A program made the translations under genes and the position numbers. The notes beneath the pieces are model-generated. The model did no database searches, was not told the DNA's origin, and saw nothing but the letters and a program-made list of their open reading frames with translations. This document shows, in pieces, positions 14,394 to 27,651 of a stretch of 64,000 bases of DNA (position 1 is its first letter; every line of letters starts with the position of its first letter). The stretch spans positions 1-64,000 of the forward strand of contig CAUYLG010047278.1 of assembly GCA_963573385.1 (NCBI GenBank), written 5' to 3'. The stretch is from Cacajao melanocephalus. Lineage: Eukaryota; Chordata; Mammalia; Primates; Pitheciidae.

Positions 14394-16923
14394 ATATTCT
14401 GGCAAAACAAAACTCTGTTACCATGAACTTACTTCCCATGACTGATTTAATTCCCTAGGTGTTTCGGATGTGACTTGAGTTTCAGAGCTCAAGTCTGACA
14501 TCTAAAGCTCCCCAAAGACAAAGTCTGAATATTTTTATCAAGTGCTTCTTGGACCTGAAGTTGTTGCAGACACAAGAAATATTTATTTTTGATAGGAATG
14601 AGTGAGCAGCATTCTATAAGATGTGTAAGAATGTGTATCTCATATCATTATTTCCCACTTTTATGCCTGGAAAATCCTTTCCTGTGCTATGTGTGTTATG
14701 GAAAATTCACATTTGAAAGAGTTTAAAGATTTTTGGAAAGTTAATTTTGTTTTGAAACACAGTGATAAATATTTCATCCTCCAGTTTTATTCAAGTATGA
14801 CTTGAATCACTTAACATCTCCTGATGTAAGATAAAAACGATATGTGGAAGCATCCTATTATCCATGAACAGCTTCATGTCTGGGTAGTGGCAAGTTCTGA
14901 TTTGATTGATTTGTGTCTAGCCTGATGCTACTTGAAAATAAAGGCTCAGCTCCTGTCTGTGCATACCTATTCCCTGCTAGAGCCATCCTCATGTCTTTGC
15001 TTCCAGGCTAACAGAAATTCAGGAAGTCATTGAATTTATATTGTTGATTTCAACAACAAGGTACCCAGAAGAGTGGATGCAGACAAAACTGAGCCACTCT
15101 ATAGGGTATAAAGTACTAAATATTTTTGAAAGTTTCTACATATGGTATTATTCAGTTATTAGATGCTTTATCATTTCTTGTCACAATGATAAATTTTCCT
15201 TGGTCCTGTGTATTACATAATTGGTTATATTAGACAAACGAAGAACTCTGCTCAGTATTTCTCCAAGAGGTCACTGGCCAGCTGTACCCTGTTGACTAAA
15301 GATATACATTAAAAATGAGTTAAAATTAGCTTCATTGACAAACAAACTCTGATCTTCACTTTATGCCATGTGTTACCTCAATAAAATACCTTGTTTGAAA
15401 ATATTGACGCAAACAGTTCTGATGATGTAGATGCAAATTAGCATTCCCCCATCTTACCTTCCTTCCTTCAGTTTTACTTCTATCACTGACCATATTTCCA
15501 ATCAGAGACTGTATAATCTCCAAAATCTCTTTGAAGATGTTCAATAGTAATTTTGACAAACACAGTCACAAAGTTAGACATATTTCGCTTTGACTTTATA
15601 AGTACTTGTTATATTTTTAGACATAAAAGAGTCTTACTATGGCGTCTGTATTGCATACCTCAGGGTATACAATACTCGCTGGTCTGGCTGAAACAATCTA
15701 GAGAAGCATGCAGAACTATACAATAATCTAAACTACCAGCAGGAAGCAGTCAAGGTAGAATTGAGGTGACCTCACCACTCGAGTTTGAGGCAACAGCATT
15801 TTAAAAACAGGTCAGACAGAGGTGAAAATAAATAGAGTCTTTAGGAAAAAAATGTACATATGGAGATGCTTTCTCCCTCAAATTTATTCTGCTGTATGTC
15901 ATCACTTTCTATTTTACGGATTATATTTTGCATCTCCATTTTCTGTCAAGAATCATGATTCTGAACGTACTGCTATATGTTGCCAACCAATGACCCTGCA
16001 ATGAGTGGCTTTCCTTGAGCAGTGGTCGGGAACTTGCTGACTCTGTTCACTCTGTGTCTCACACCCTGGGATGCAGCCAAGTCCCCCAAGGAGACCCAGG
16101 TGGCAGTGACAGCCGTGGGTCTAATTCATGAGCAGGAAAACACTATTACCTGCTGATGGCTCCAGAAGGAACATTACTAATCCTCTCTCTGCCATTCTGG
16201 AGGTGAAATTGAGGTAAATTCTGGCCCAAACAGCAGGGATCTGTTTGCTTCCTACTTCTTTTCCCTTCCCCCAGGCTTCCTGGGCTGTCAGAACATTTAC
16301 TGTCCACGTGTTTAGTGATATCAGACTAGCAGAGTTATCAAGGAGACATTGAGTCAATACTGGAGAAATGCAGAGAGAAAGGTAAGCAAATCAAAATGTC
16401 TTGGAACTACAAGGGGTATTACATTTCATACTTGATAAGATTGAATGGGAAACTTGAAATGATGAAAGAAACTTTATCCTATGCACAATACTAGGACAGT
16501 ACTGGCCACTGATTTCCAAACAAATGCTTTTGCAAGTAATTCTGTTTGGAGTCAGTCTGTTCTTAGTCTTTGGGCACTATTTCACGATAAAATGACTCAT
16601 TCCAAATAAAAATGAGTACCTATTTATTAAAAGATAGTATTTTCAAGTTTACCTTTCATAATTGCACGTTTTCATCATATGAAAACCAAATATTTGTTTA
16701 AATGCGTTTGCAAAATGGCCTCACATTATGTTGGTATAAACCTATAAAGTTTCAAAATAGAACCGTGTTTCAGATCATTCATATTCTTCCCAGTGAAGTT
16801 TACTTTGCATTATGTAAGAAACATAGGCGACACATATAATATTAAATTAAGTATGATGAAATAAAAACTGTGTTCCATACCAGCTGAATCATTGGCAAAA
16901 GAAACTTTTAATTCTATCCTCAT
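14394..16923. other. Non-coding DNA, no recognised element
   Basis: About 2.5 kb with no gene, RNA or repeat family that I can name. 16010-16380 is GC-richer than its surroundings but has no open frame of note. Confidence 0.55.
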
Positions 16924-19033
16924 TGATTAAGCTTCTTTTTTTTTAATTTTTAATTTTAGTTTACTTTAAGTTCCAGGATACATGTGTTTGCTACATAAGT
17001 GTATGTGTGCGTTACGTAGGTATATGTGTGCTGCGGTGGCTTACACCACGATTAACCCATCTTCTAGGTTCCCTCCCTTCTCCCACCACCCTCCAAGAGG
17101 CCCCGGTGTATGTTGTTCCCCTCCCTACGTCCATGTGTTCTCACTTCTCAACTTCCACTTATGAGTGAGAAGATATGGTGTTGGGTTTTCTGTTCCTGTG
17201 TTCATTTGCTGAGGATGATGGCTTCCAGCTCCATCCATGTCACTGCAAAGGACATGATCTTATTCCTTTTTATGGCTACACAGTATTCCATGGTGTATAT
17301 GTATTACATTTTCTTTATTCAGTCTATCATTAATTGTCATTCAGATTGGTTTAATGTCTTTGCTATTGTAAATAGTGCTTCAATAAATATCCATATGCAT
17401 GTGTCTTTATAGTAGAATGATTTATATTCCTTTGGGTATATACTCACTTATGAGATTGCAGGGTCAAATGATATTTCTGGTTCTAGATCCTTGAGGAATC
17501 ACCACAGTGTCTTCAACAATGGTTGAACTAATTTACATTCCCATCAAAAATGTAAAAGCGTTCGTATTTCTCCACAGCCTCACCAGCTTCTGTTGTTTCT
17601 TGAATTTGTAATAATCGCTTCTGACTGGTGTGAGATGGTATCTCATTGTGGTTTGATTTGCATTTATCTAATGATCAGTGATGTTGAGCTTTTTTTCATG
17701 TTTGTTGGCTGCATAAATGTCTTCTTTTGAGAAGTGTCTGTTCATATCCTTTGCCCACATTTTGATGGGGTTGTTTGTTTCTTCCTTGTAAATATGTCTA
17801 AGTTTTTTGTTGATTCTGGATATTAGAACTTTGTCAGACGGGTAAATTGCAAAAATTTTCTCCCATTCTGTAGGTTGCCTGTTGACTCTGATGATGGTGT
17901 CTTTTGCTGTGCAGATGTGCTTTGGTTTAATTAGGTCCCATTTGTCGATTTTTGCTTTTGTTGCAATTGATTTTCACAGTTTCGTCATGAAATCTTTGCC
18001 CATGCCTATGCCCTGAATGGTATTGCCTAGGTTTTCTTCTAGGGTTTTTATGGTTTTTGGTTTTACGTTTAAGTTTTTAATTCGTCTTGAGTTAATTTTT
18101 GTAGACGGTATAAAGAAAGAGTCCAGTTTCAGTTTTCTGCATATGACAAGCCAGTTTTCCCAGCACTATTTATTAAATAGGGAATCCTTTCCCCATTGCT
18201 TGTTTTTGTCAGATTTGTAGAAGATATGGTTGCAGACATGTGGTGTTATTTCTGAGGTCTCTGTACTGTTCCATTGGTCTATAAGTCTGTTTTGGTACCA
18301 GTATCATACTGTTTTTGTTATGGTAGCCCTGTAGTGTAGATTGAAGTCAGTTAGTGCGATACTTCCAGCTTTGTTGTTTTTGCTTAGGATTGTCTTGGCT
18401 ATATGGGCTCTTTTTTTTGTTCCATATGAAATTTAAAGTAGTTTTTTCTAATTCTGTGGAGAATGTCAATGTAGTTTGATGGGAACAGCATTGAATCTAT
18501 GAATTACTTTGGGCAGTACGGCCATTTTTACAATATTGATTCTTCCTATATATGAGGATGGAATGATTTTCTGTTTGTTTGTGTCCTCTCTTATTTCCTT
18601 AAGCAGTGGTTTGTAGTTCTCCTTGAAGAGGTTCTTCACATCCCTTGTCAGCTGTATTCCTAGGTATTTTATTCTCTTTGTAGCAATTGTGAATGGGAGT
18701 TCATTTATGATTTAGCTCTCTGCTTGTCTATTGTTGGTGTATAGGAATGGTTGCGATTCTTGCATATTGATTTTGTGTCTTGAGGCTTTGCTGAAGTTGC
18801 TTATCAGCTTAAGGAGTTTTTGGGCTGAGACGATAGGGTTTTTAAAATATAAAATCATGTCATCTGCAAACAGCGACAATTTGATTTTCTTTCTTCCTAT
18901 TTGAATATCCTTTATTTCTTCCTCTTGCTTGATTGCCCCGGCCAGAACTTCTACTGCTGTGTTGAATAGGAGAGGTGAGAGAGGGCATCCATGTCTTGTG
19001 CCAGTTTTCAAAGGAAATGATTAAGCTTCTTTT
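16924..19033 (-). mobile_element. Primate L1, 5'-truncated in ORF2, perfect 16-bp TSD
   Basis: Body 16940-19017 on the minus strand: T-rich tail at the left, 3' UTR ('ggtatatgtgtgctgc'), then ORF2 antisense back to the reverse transcriptase ('gagagagggcatccatgtc'). Both ends carry tgattaagcttctttt (16924-16939 and 19018-19033), an exact 16-bp target-site duplication. In insertion orientation the target reads TTTCTT/AAAAG, like the L1 endonuclease preference. About 2.1 kb was inserted without inversion. It is inactive. Confidence 0.93.
18712..19011 (-). pseudogene. L1 ORF2 reverse-transcriptase relic
   Basis: An open stretch of 99 codons from the truncated L1. It contains the RT block '[10 protein letters not shown]' near residues 8-17 and the catalytic FADD motif (residues 49-52, followed by MILY). 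L1 ORF2p is normally about 1275 residues; this is only the palm region, cut 5' by truncation and ended by a stop. It has no endonuclease domain or promoter, so it cannot function. Confidence 0.85.
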
Positions 19034-19666
19034 AAGAAATCTTAAATGTCTTTGCATTTTGACATAAGGGAAAATAGTCATGAAATTTCCTACTGAATTT
19101 ATAGAGAAGGCATATGCAGCATCTTAGGAAAAGAGACAGCAACACATACACACTATAATAGATGACAAGTTTCTTGATGGACAAGGTACCTTATATATTT
19201 TGCATTCACTTTCTAAATGTATAAGAAAACAAATAAGGAAAACATTTCAACCTTTGACCCTCATGTCAGTTCAAAACGTGGTAGTGCAATTCAGTAAGGT
19301 ACCTGACAGCATTTCCCAGTGTGTGTTCTGCAAAACAGATACCTAGTGAAAAGCACTCTCTGGTCAAATAAATTTGAATGATGTAGAAGGAACACAGTTA
19401 AACAGATGTTTTAGTACTGCACTGTCTGGAAACTTTAAGGACAAACATAGAGATTCATAAATAGGTGGCATGGAGCATATAACATTTCTCAAACTTAATA
19501 AAAGGAGTCCACTGTATCTTTGCATTTTCATTTAAATATTCATAATTTGTGGAAATAATTTTTAAGAATACACATTTATTGTGATCTTAAAAATGAATGA
19601 ACAATGTACCATAAGTCAAATGCATATGGTAACTATTGTTGGTCAGCAATTAAAAAAAGAAAAGTA
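19034..19666. other. Non-coding DNA, no recognised element
   Basis: Nothing recognised between the L1 target-site duplication and the Alu at 19667. Confidence 0.55.
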
Positions 19667-19812
19667 CAGGCTCAGGGGCTCATGCCTATAATCCTCGCAC
19701 TTTGGAGGCCAAGGCAGGAGGATTGCTTAAGGCCAAATGCTTGAGGTTATAGTGAGCTATGTTCATGCCACTGCACTCTACCCTGGATGACAGAGAGACA
19801 TGCTCTTAAAAA
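19667..19812 (+). mobile_element. Alu-family copy with internal deletion (old, monomer-sized)
   Basis: 'ctcatgcctataatcc', 'gcactttggaggccaaggcagg' and 'ccactgcactctaccctgg' identify an Alu. Left-arm start and right-arm end sequences are joined in about 146 bp, so most of the middle is missing. An A-rich tail (aaataaacaaaacaaac) follows to about 19848. It is diverged, consistent with AluJ or a free-monomer relative. Confidence 0.8.
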
Positions 19813-19849
19813 AAGGACACAAATAAACAAAACAAACAAACAAAACCTG

Positions 19850-21828
19850 AAAGCACAAATTGGCATGTAAAACTATTTGCTACAGGTGGCACAAGTAACT
19901 AAGTATGAGATTTTATTTCCTTTTATGCATAGAGATTCCTAATGACTTTGGTTTTATTTACAATACACTTAGATTATAAAAGGTAGTAGAAAGCCAAGAA
20001 AAAAAAATAGACAAAACATATAAGCTGCATAGCTCTTCTATAAGCAGTTGTTCAGATAGTAGTACTGTTTTTTTTTTTCTTTAACAGAACTATAAGTTGT
20101 GCTATATATTTGCTATGTTGTGATTAGGGAAATTAATGCTAAATGAAATTCACTGGCTATTAAAGGCTTCCAGAGAGCTTTGCAAAAGTTTTTATTCCCA
20201 GGGAATAGAAAATGTGAGCATATAGACTTTGGAAGAGTTATGCTTTGAAGTTTATTTTTGCATCAATCAGATTTCTAAACTTCCCTTAATTTCTTTATAT
20301 TAAATAAAAAGTCAATGATATCTTTAGATGTTTCACAACAAAACATTAAAAAATCTACACACATATTCAATATGATATCAATTTTGGTGAATGTTAATGC
20401 TAGATAATAATATTCATTTTTCAGGGAACAAAGCCATCTAAAAACATTTTACTTCTGACAGTGAATATAATTTAAAATGGTCATTCCCCATTTAATAACT
20501 ATTACACAACTAAGGAAACAAAGAGAAAGAGGGTAAGTCTCTGAGTGGGTTTGTAATTCTCTCTCAATATTTTTAAAAATGTTTTAAAACATTAAAAGAC
20601 AGCAAGAGTTTTTTTTCTGAATTCCAGAAATAAAAAAAAAATGCATTCTGGAAATGGACATAGGTCAGACAGGGATTCTGGAAATAAAAAGCCCTATAAA
20701 ACTCCAAAATCATGAGCAGCTGGTTATATCAGACTCCTGTGAAGTGTAGTTCAAGAGTTTCCTTGTCATACAATCAAAGGACGGAAACATTAAGATTGCA
20801 GATGTAGAGTGGTGACACACTGTAATTTCATACAGATCATAAGATGGGTGGTGACATAAGAATTGCTAGACCATGAGTCCTAGGGGCCATGAAATGGATT
20901 AAAGCTTTATTGCTCTTTGGTGTTCTGACAATGACAAATGCTCTCTCTGATGTTGAGATTATCTTGTCTAAACTTTTGTTTCCTTAGTTTCAGGTTTCAG
21001 TTTTTCCTTAGCCATCTTCTAAGTTCACAAATAACTTCCGTTTTTTCACTGTTATTGGAAGGCATTTAAAAACACCCCCTTGTCTTTGCCTCTGGCATCA
21101 CAATCATGCATAAGTTATTTTTAAATTTCCAATTTCCTGATACGCGTTTGAATGATGGACTTGATGTAGTCACATGACCTGCCTACAAACTTCAATTTAA
21201 AAAATAGGAGAAAGAAAAATAATAAAAACCAATGAGGAAGAATTTTATAAGAAAAATTTAGATACAAATATTACAAGTACTAGGTATTAATGTGATCAAC
21301 TGACAGCATCAATTAACTAAGCAGATTTTTGACAGCAAACTTTTAATAACACGTCAAATTCATAATGTATGCCTTCTCAACCCCAACACTCACATGCACA
21401 CAGACAATGTGTTTTATAAATAACATTTCTTGTTTCAGTTGAAAATGAAGCATTGAAGCAAATTTCAAGAAAATATTTTACAATAGTTTTTTAAAAATTG
21501 AAATGGGAAGTATAAATGATTACAAAAAGAGAATTTTATTTTCTATTGACCCTGAACCTAATGACACGCCCCCCTCCCTATCTTTCTATTTTTGTCATAA
21601 TCATGCACTGTGAAAACACTACTTCTGGTGAAATTAAATGGGTAAAATCTTTAATATGAAAAGAGTTACATGGCACACTAATTCAGCAAAATTCAGTGGC
21701 ATTAACATTCAGTGTTTTTCTAGTACCTGATAAAAAGTGTGTGAAACCATGCATATGCAAACACATTAAGATTTTTACTTATTGCTAAAATTTTCCAGTA
21801 AACCAGATTGAATTTGTGTCCTAAAAAC
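19850..21828. other. Non-coding DNA, no recognised element
   Basis: About 2 kb of AT-rich DNA in which I recognise no gene or repeat family. Confidence 0.55.
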
Positions 21829-22155
<327 letters not shown>

Positions 22156-22456
22156 ACCGAGTTTCAGGCTGTATTTGGCTGTATTATAATTGCATTTACT
22201 TTTGAAAAAATTAAATAATTTAATATTGGTAGATGTCATACAGTTAAACTAGCTTCCCTGGGAGTTCTTCTGTCCTACAGAAAAAGAAAACAATGCAATC
22301 TGTGTACCAAACATAAATTAAATACATTGACATAGCAAAGTGTCATAGACTTGGCTTTAAGGAGGATAGAGAGAGTTTAGAAGAATAACTTTTCAGATGT
22401 AATATGGATTTTTACATTTGAGTTAATAATGAGAGATTTTTAGAACAAATGAAAAC

Positions 22457-23290
<834 letters not shown>

Positions 23291-23522
23291 ATTTCTAGAA
23301 AAATGGAAATCTACAGAGATTAAAAGCAGATCAGTGATTGTTTGGGGCTGGAATATAGAGTGAGGGACTGCAAAGGCCACAAGGGAACATTCTGGGGTGA
23401 GGAACGTGTTTTAAAATTAGAGTGTGCTGATGCTGACATGATTTTAAAATTTACCAAAAATCATTACATTATACACCTAAAATGGGTGAATTTCATGGTA
23501 TGCAAATTCCACTTTGTGCTTT
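23291..23522 (+). mobile_element. Old L1M 3' UTR fragment
   Basis: Collinear with an L1ME-type 3' end: 'gatcagtgattgtttggggctgg', 'cattatacacctaaaatggg' and 'tgaatttcatggtatgcaaatt'. Diverged, with no poly(A) preserved. Confidence 0.75.
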
Positions 23523-24240
23523 TTTAAAATGCAAGTCACAGTACAGAATTATAATTATATTTGGAAATATTAACATGTTTACATCATTAATTCAAATGTG
23601 TCTATTTTTTTCTATGTACCCTATTTATGAAACTTACACTTGTAAACACAAAGTCTGTCATTCTTTTGTCTATACCTGCCTCTGACACTCTCAATTTCAA
23701 CAGCAAGTAGACTTCTTTACCAGAGCAGGGGCGTCTTGTTCATTTCCGTATCTTCGGTGCATCATGGTAACTGGTACATCAATAGTTTTTTGACAATATT
23801 TCTGATGAACAAACATTATGCACTATGAAGAATAAATCTAAATATTAGAAAGAGTAAATCAATATCAATAAATAGAATTCATGAATCAATATGTTTTCAC
23901 AGAGACTGTCTAAATGTATTCATTTCTATAATTTGGAATTATTTGGAAACAGGTGACCACTGCATTTAGCAATAAATGGGATTAGTAACAACTTACCTAT
24001 GAGTAAAACATACAAAAGAAAGTCTATAATGTAGATTACAATAGCTTAGATTTTTTCATGATTTAGAGATTTTTTAAAGAAAGTCAACATTAGCATCAAC
24101 AAAGAGAGTCTTAAATTATAAAGTAAAAATCAACAACATATAATTGATTAAATAATTGTGCATATTGTATATCTGTTCACTACTGTTTGAGAGTTTCAAT
24201 GATTATATTTCCTATCTAGAGTGCTACTATACTCATATAA

Positions 24241-24268
24241 AATTTATTAAAATTGATTTTAATAAATT
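24241..24268. repeat. Perfect AT palindrome, 13-bp arms
   Basis: Arm aatttattaaaat (24241-24253), spacer tg, arm attttaataaatt (24256-24268). Every base pairs. Confidence 0.95.
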
Positions 24269-25934
24269 ATAATAAATATGAATATATTTCTAATAAATAT
24301 GAATCAATCTGTACATTAGGAAGAATTAGTAGAATTCCAGTACAGAGTTAGCAACACTTTGGTTTGATAACTTATGAAAAATGTGGATATTTTGTATCAA
24401 TTCATTTAAGAATATTTTTCAGTAATATCTAAAGGAGTTGAGTCTGAATCATATTATTCAAAATAAATAGAAAAGTAACACATGTATATTAGGATATCAA
24501 AATTATACTCAAAACAAGAAATTGGAAGGAAAAGCGAATTATGTTTAGAAACTGCACTCAATCTTTAGAGTTGTAAATATGCAATGTTAGAATATTATAA
24601 GACCTCCTAAACACAAGGTGATGGCCAGTAAATATTCATAGAAAAAAAGGCGAAAGAGAATGAGGAAAGAAGAAAAGCAAGAAAGTTGGAATGGGAGACA
24701 AAAAGACCAAATATAGACTTGTTCATGTGTTTTTTTAAGGAACGAAAACAGTAGATCCCCAAAAAAACTAGGTACGGCCAACTTCATGATGCAAAACATG
24801 CTGTTAACTGTACCGTTAATGATGCAAAGATCCCCTGAAGGCAAATGTAGAGGCTGAGACAGATGTCCTTAATCATGAGAGTTCATACAAAAACATGCTC
24901 CATATGGTTTTAGGACACAAGATGTATGGTTCAGCTGGCCCAAGAACAAGAGGAACACACAGCTGGCTGTGGAGAAGAGGAAGAAATTCAAGAGCAGCAT
25001 CATGTTGACAATAGCGTTGATACTATACCAGCTAATGAGAGCATAACAACTAACAATGGCTCATCTCTACGTACAGAATTGAGCTTTTTATTTTTAAGTA
25101 GTGTTTTGTAGCCACATAAAGCCCAGTTGCCCACACATGCAAAACTAAAGTGAAGAAGAGTCTTTATCAAACCTCATTAGATGCATATGCCCATATCTTT
25201 ATTAAAAATAGAAAAACTTTGTTAAATTTTGACTTAGAGCTGAAAAAAGAAATTATATCCAGCCCTTTAGGAAATGGTTTGTCTTCTGCACATGTAAAGT
25301 ATAAAATCAATGTGTTCTAGTTCTGCTACAAGATCAACTCTAGAGATCTACATCTAGTATTTTAATCTAATGCTTCCTGAGGTAAGTAGTTACTGTTAGA
25401 AAAACCAATAAAAATGCCTCTTGCCCACAATTTAACAAGGAGCTCTTCACCATGGATAAGCAAATACAATCACAAAGCTGCATGAGGTTCAAACCCCACA
25501 TAACAGACATACTTTCTTCTCTAACAACCACACTGAATCAAATAACTGGACAACTTTTTCCATGCACTGAACTGTGTAGGATCAAAAATTATTTTAATCA
25601 GAATACAAATTTGCTGAGATTGTCTTGGAGTCTCACATTTCTTCTTTTGCTTGTTAGAAAAGTGGAACATTTTCAGTCATTTCAAACTAAATCTAATAAT
25701 TTATGTCTTACACAGCAGGAAATCATACTTATGGCCTGGACATTTATGAGACTTAGTATCTACTACTTTGAAGCAATGTTTCTAGCTCTCTAAACATATG
25801 TGGTCTGCTGTAAATGAGGAATATGAAGCTTATCATTTAAAACCAGGAAACGAAAACTAAGTTTTGTGTTACTTAAATTGAGACCAATATATCACTTTCA
25901 TAGAAAGTAAAAGTATTCCATTTCCTGAAGGAAG

Positions 25935-25990
25935 CTTCTAACTTCTATAACTTTTATTATCACTTCTAACTTCTATAACTTTTATTATCA
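25935..25990 (+). repeat. Exact 28-bp tandem duplication
   Basis: A 28-bp unit beginning cttctaacttctataac is present twice with no mismatch (25935-25962 and 25963-25990). It lies only 20 bp before the target-site duplication of the L1 at 26010. Confidence 0.96.
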
Positions 25991-26823
25991 CTTACTTCAA
26001 ATGTCAAAAACAAAAGTCATTTTATTTTTTATTATACGTTAGTTCTGGGTTACATGTGCAGATTGTACAGATTTGTTACGTAGGTATACATGTGCCATGG
26101 TGGTGATTTGCTGTGTCCATCACCCTATCATCTACATTAAATATTTCTCCTAAGGCTATCCCTCCCTAATCCCCCCCATCCCCTGCTATCCCTCCCATAG
26201 ACCCCCAATCCCCAGGCCCCAGTGTGTGATGTTCCACTCCCTGTGTCTGTGTGTTCTCATTGTTCAACACCCACTTATGAGTGCGAACATGCAGTGTTTG
26301 GTTTTCTATTCTTGTGTCAGTTTGCTGAAAATGATGGTTTCCAGTTTCATCCATGTCCCTGCAAAGTACATGAACTCATGCCTTTTTATGGCTGTATAGT
26401 ATTCCATGGTGTATATATGCCACATTTTCCTTATCCAGTCTATCACTGATGGGCATTTGAGTTGGTTCTGAGTCTTGTTTATTGTGAACAATGCTGCAAT
26501 AAACATATGCCTGCATGTGTCTTTATAATAGAATGATTTATATTCCTTTGGGTATATACCCAGTAATGGGATTTCTGGGTCAAATGGTATTTCTATTTCT
26601 AGATCCTTGAGGAATCACCACACTGTCTTCCACATTGGTTGGATTAATTTACACTCCTACCAACAGTGTAAAAGTGTTCCTATTTCTCCACATCCTCTCC
26701 AGCAACTGCTGCCTTCTGATTTTTTAATCTTTGCCATTCTAACTGGTGTGAGGTGGTATCTCAGTGCGGTTTTGATTTGCATTTCTGTTATGACCAGTGA
26801 TGAGCTTTTTTTCATATGTTTGT

Positions 26824-26873
26824 TGGCCACATAAATGTCTTCTTTTGATGGCCACATAAATGTCTTCTTTTGA
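26824..26873. repeat. Exact 25-bp tandem duplication inside L1
   Basis: Unit beginning tggccacataaatgtc occurs at 26824-26848 and again at 26849-26873. L1 consensus has one copy, so the duplication happened in this copy or its source. Confidence 0.95.
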
Positions 26874-27168
26874 AAAGTATCCGTTCATATCCTTTGTCCA
26901 CTTTTTAATGGGGTTGTTAGCTTTTTCTTGTAAATTTGTTTAAGTTCTCCCTAGATTCTGTATAGTAGGCCTTTGTCAGGTGGGTAGATTACAAAATTTT
27001 TTTCCCATTCTGTTGGTTGCAGGTTCATTCTATGAATAGTTTCTTTTACTGTGCAGAAGATCTTAAGTTTAATTAGATCCCAACTGTCTATTTTGGCTTT
27101 TGTTGCCATTGCTTTTGGTGTTTTAGTCATGAAGTCCTTGCCCATGCCTATGTCCTGAATGGTATTGA

Positions 27169-27651
27169 CTAGATGTCTTCTAGAGTTTTACTGGTGTTAA
27201 GCCTCATGTTTAAATCTTTATCACATCTAGAGTTAATTTTTGTATAAGATGTAAGGAAGGGATCCAGTTTCAGCTTTCTGCATATGGCTAGCCACTTTTC
27301 CCAGCACCATTTATTAAACAGGGAATCCTTTCTCCATTGATTGTTTTTGTCATGTTTGTGAAATATTAAATGGTTGTAGTTGCATGTAGCTCTTTCTGAG
27401 TCCTCTGTTCTGTTCCATTGGTCTATATCTCTGTTTTGGTACCAGTACCATGCTGTTTTGATTACTATAGCCTTGTAATACAGTTTGAGGTCAGGTAGCG
27501 TGATGCCTCCACCTTGTTTTTTTTTTTTTTTTTTTTTTTTTTGCTTAGGATTGTCTTGGCTATGTGGGCTCTTTTTTGGTTCCATATGAAGTTTAAGGTG
27601 GTTTTCTCCAATTCTATGAAGAAAGTCGTGGTAGCTTGATGGGAGCAGCAT
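27169..27651 (-). pseudogene. L1 ORF2 C-terminal relic with poly-Lys from A-run
   Basis: An open stretch of 160 codons from the region of ORF2 after the reverse transcriptase. It contains '[15 protein letters not shown]' near residues 47-61 and '[14 protein letters not shown]' near 68-81. A run of nine lysines with one glutamine break (about residues 37-46) is encoded by the expanded A-run (T-run 27517-27542 on the plus strand). Only about one eighth of ORF2p is present, with a stop at each end, so it cannot function. Confidence 0.82.
27517..27542. repeat. 26-base T homopolymer within L1
   Basis: An uninterrupted T run at a site where L1 has a short T-rich stretch (before gcttaggattgtc). It is an in-place expansion, not a separate poly(A) tail. 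Confidence 0.93.

Larger units (their letters stand above)
23523..26009. other. Non-coding DNA, no recognised element
   Basis: About 2.5 kb, AT-rich. I see no gene. The 113-codon frame at 25452-25793 has no recognisable domain and no supporting context. A palindrome (24241-24268) and a 28-bp tandem duplication (25935-25990) are listed separately. Confidence 0.55.

Noticed and set aside
24926..25111. Glu/Gln-rich 61-codon frame that looked like a processed pseudogene
   Set aside because: I could not name a parent gene, and no poly(A) or target-site duplication was seen.
25452..25793. 113-codon plus-strand frame with an accgatgg-like start context
   Set aside because: No domain or homolog recognised and no neighbouring exon; I kept the interval as non-coding.
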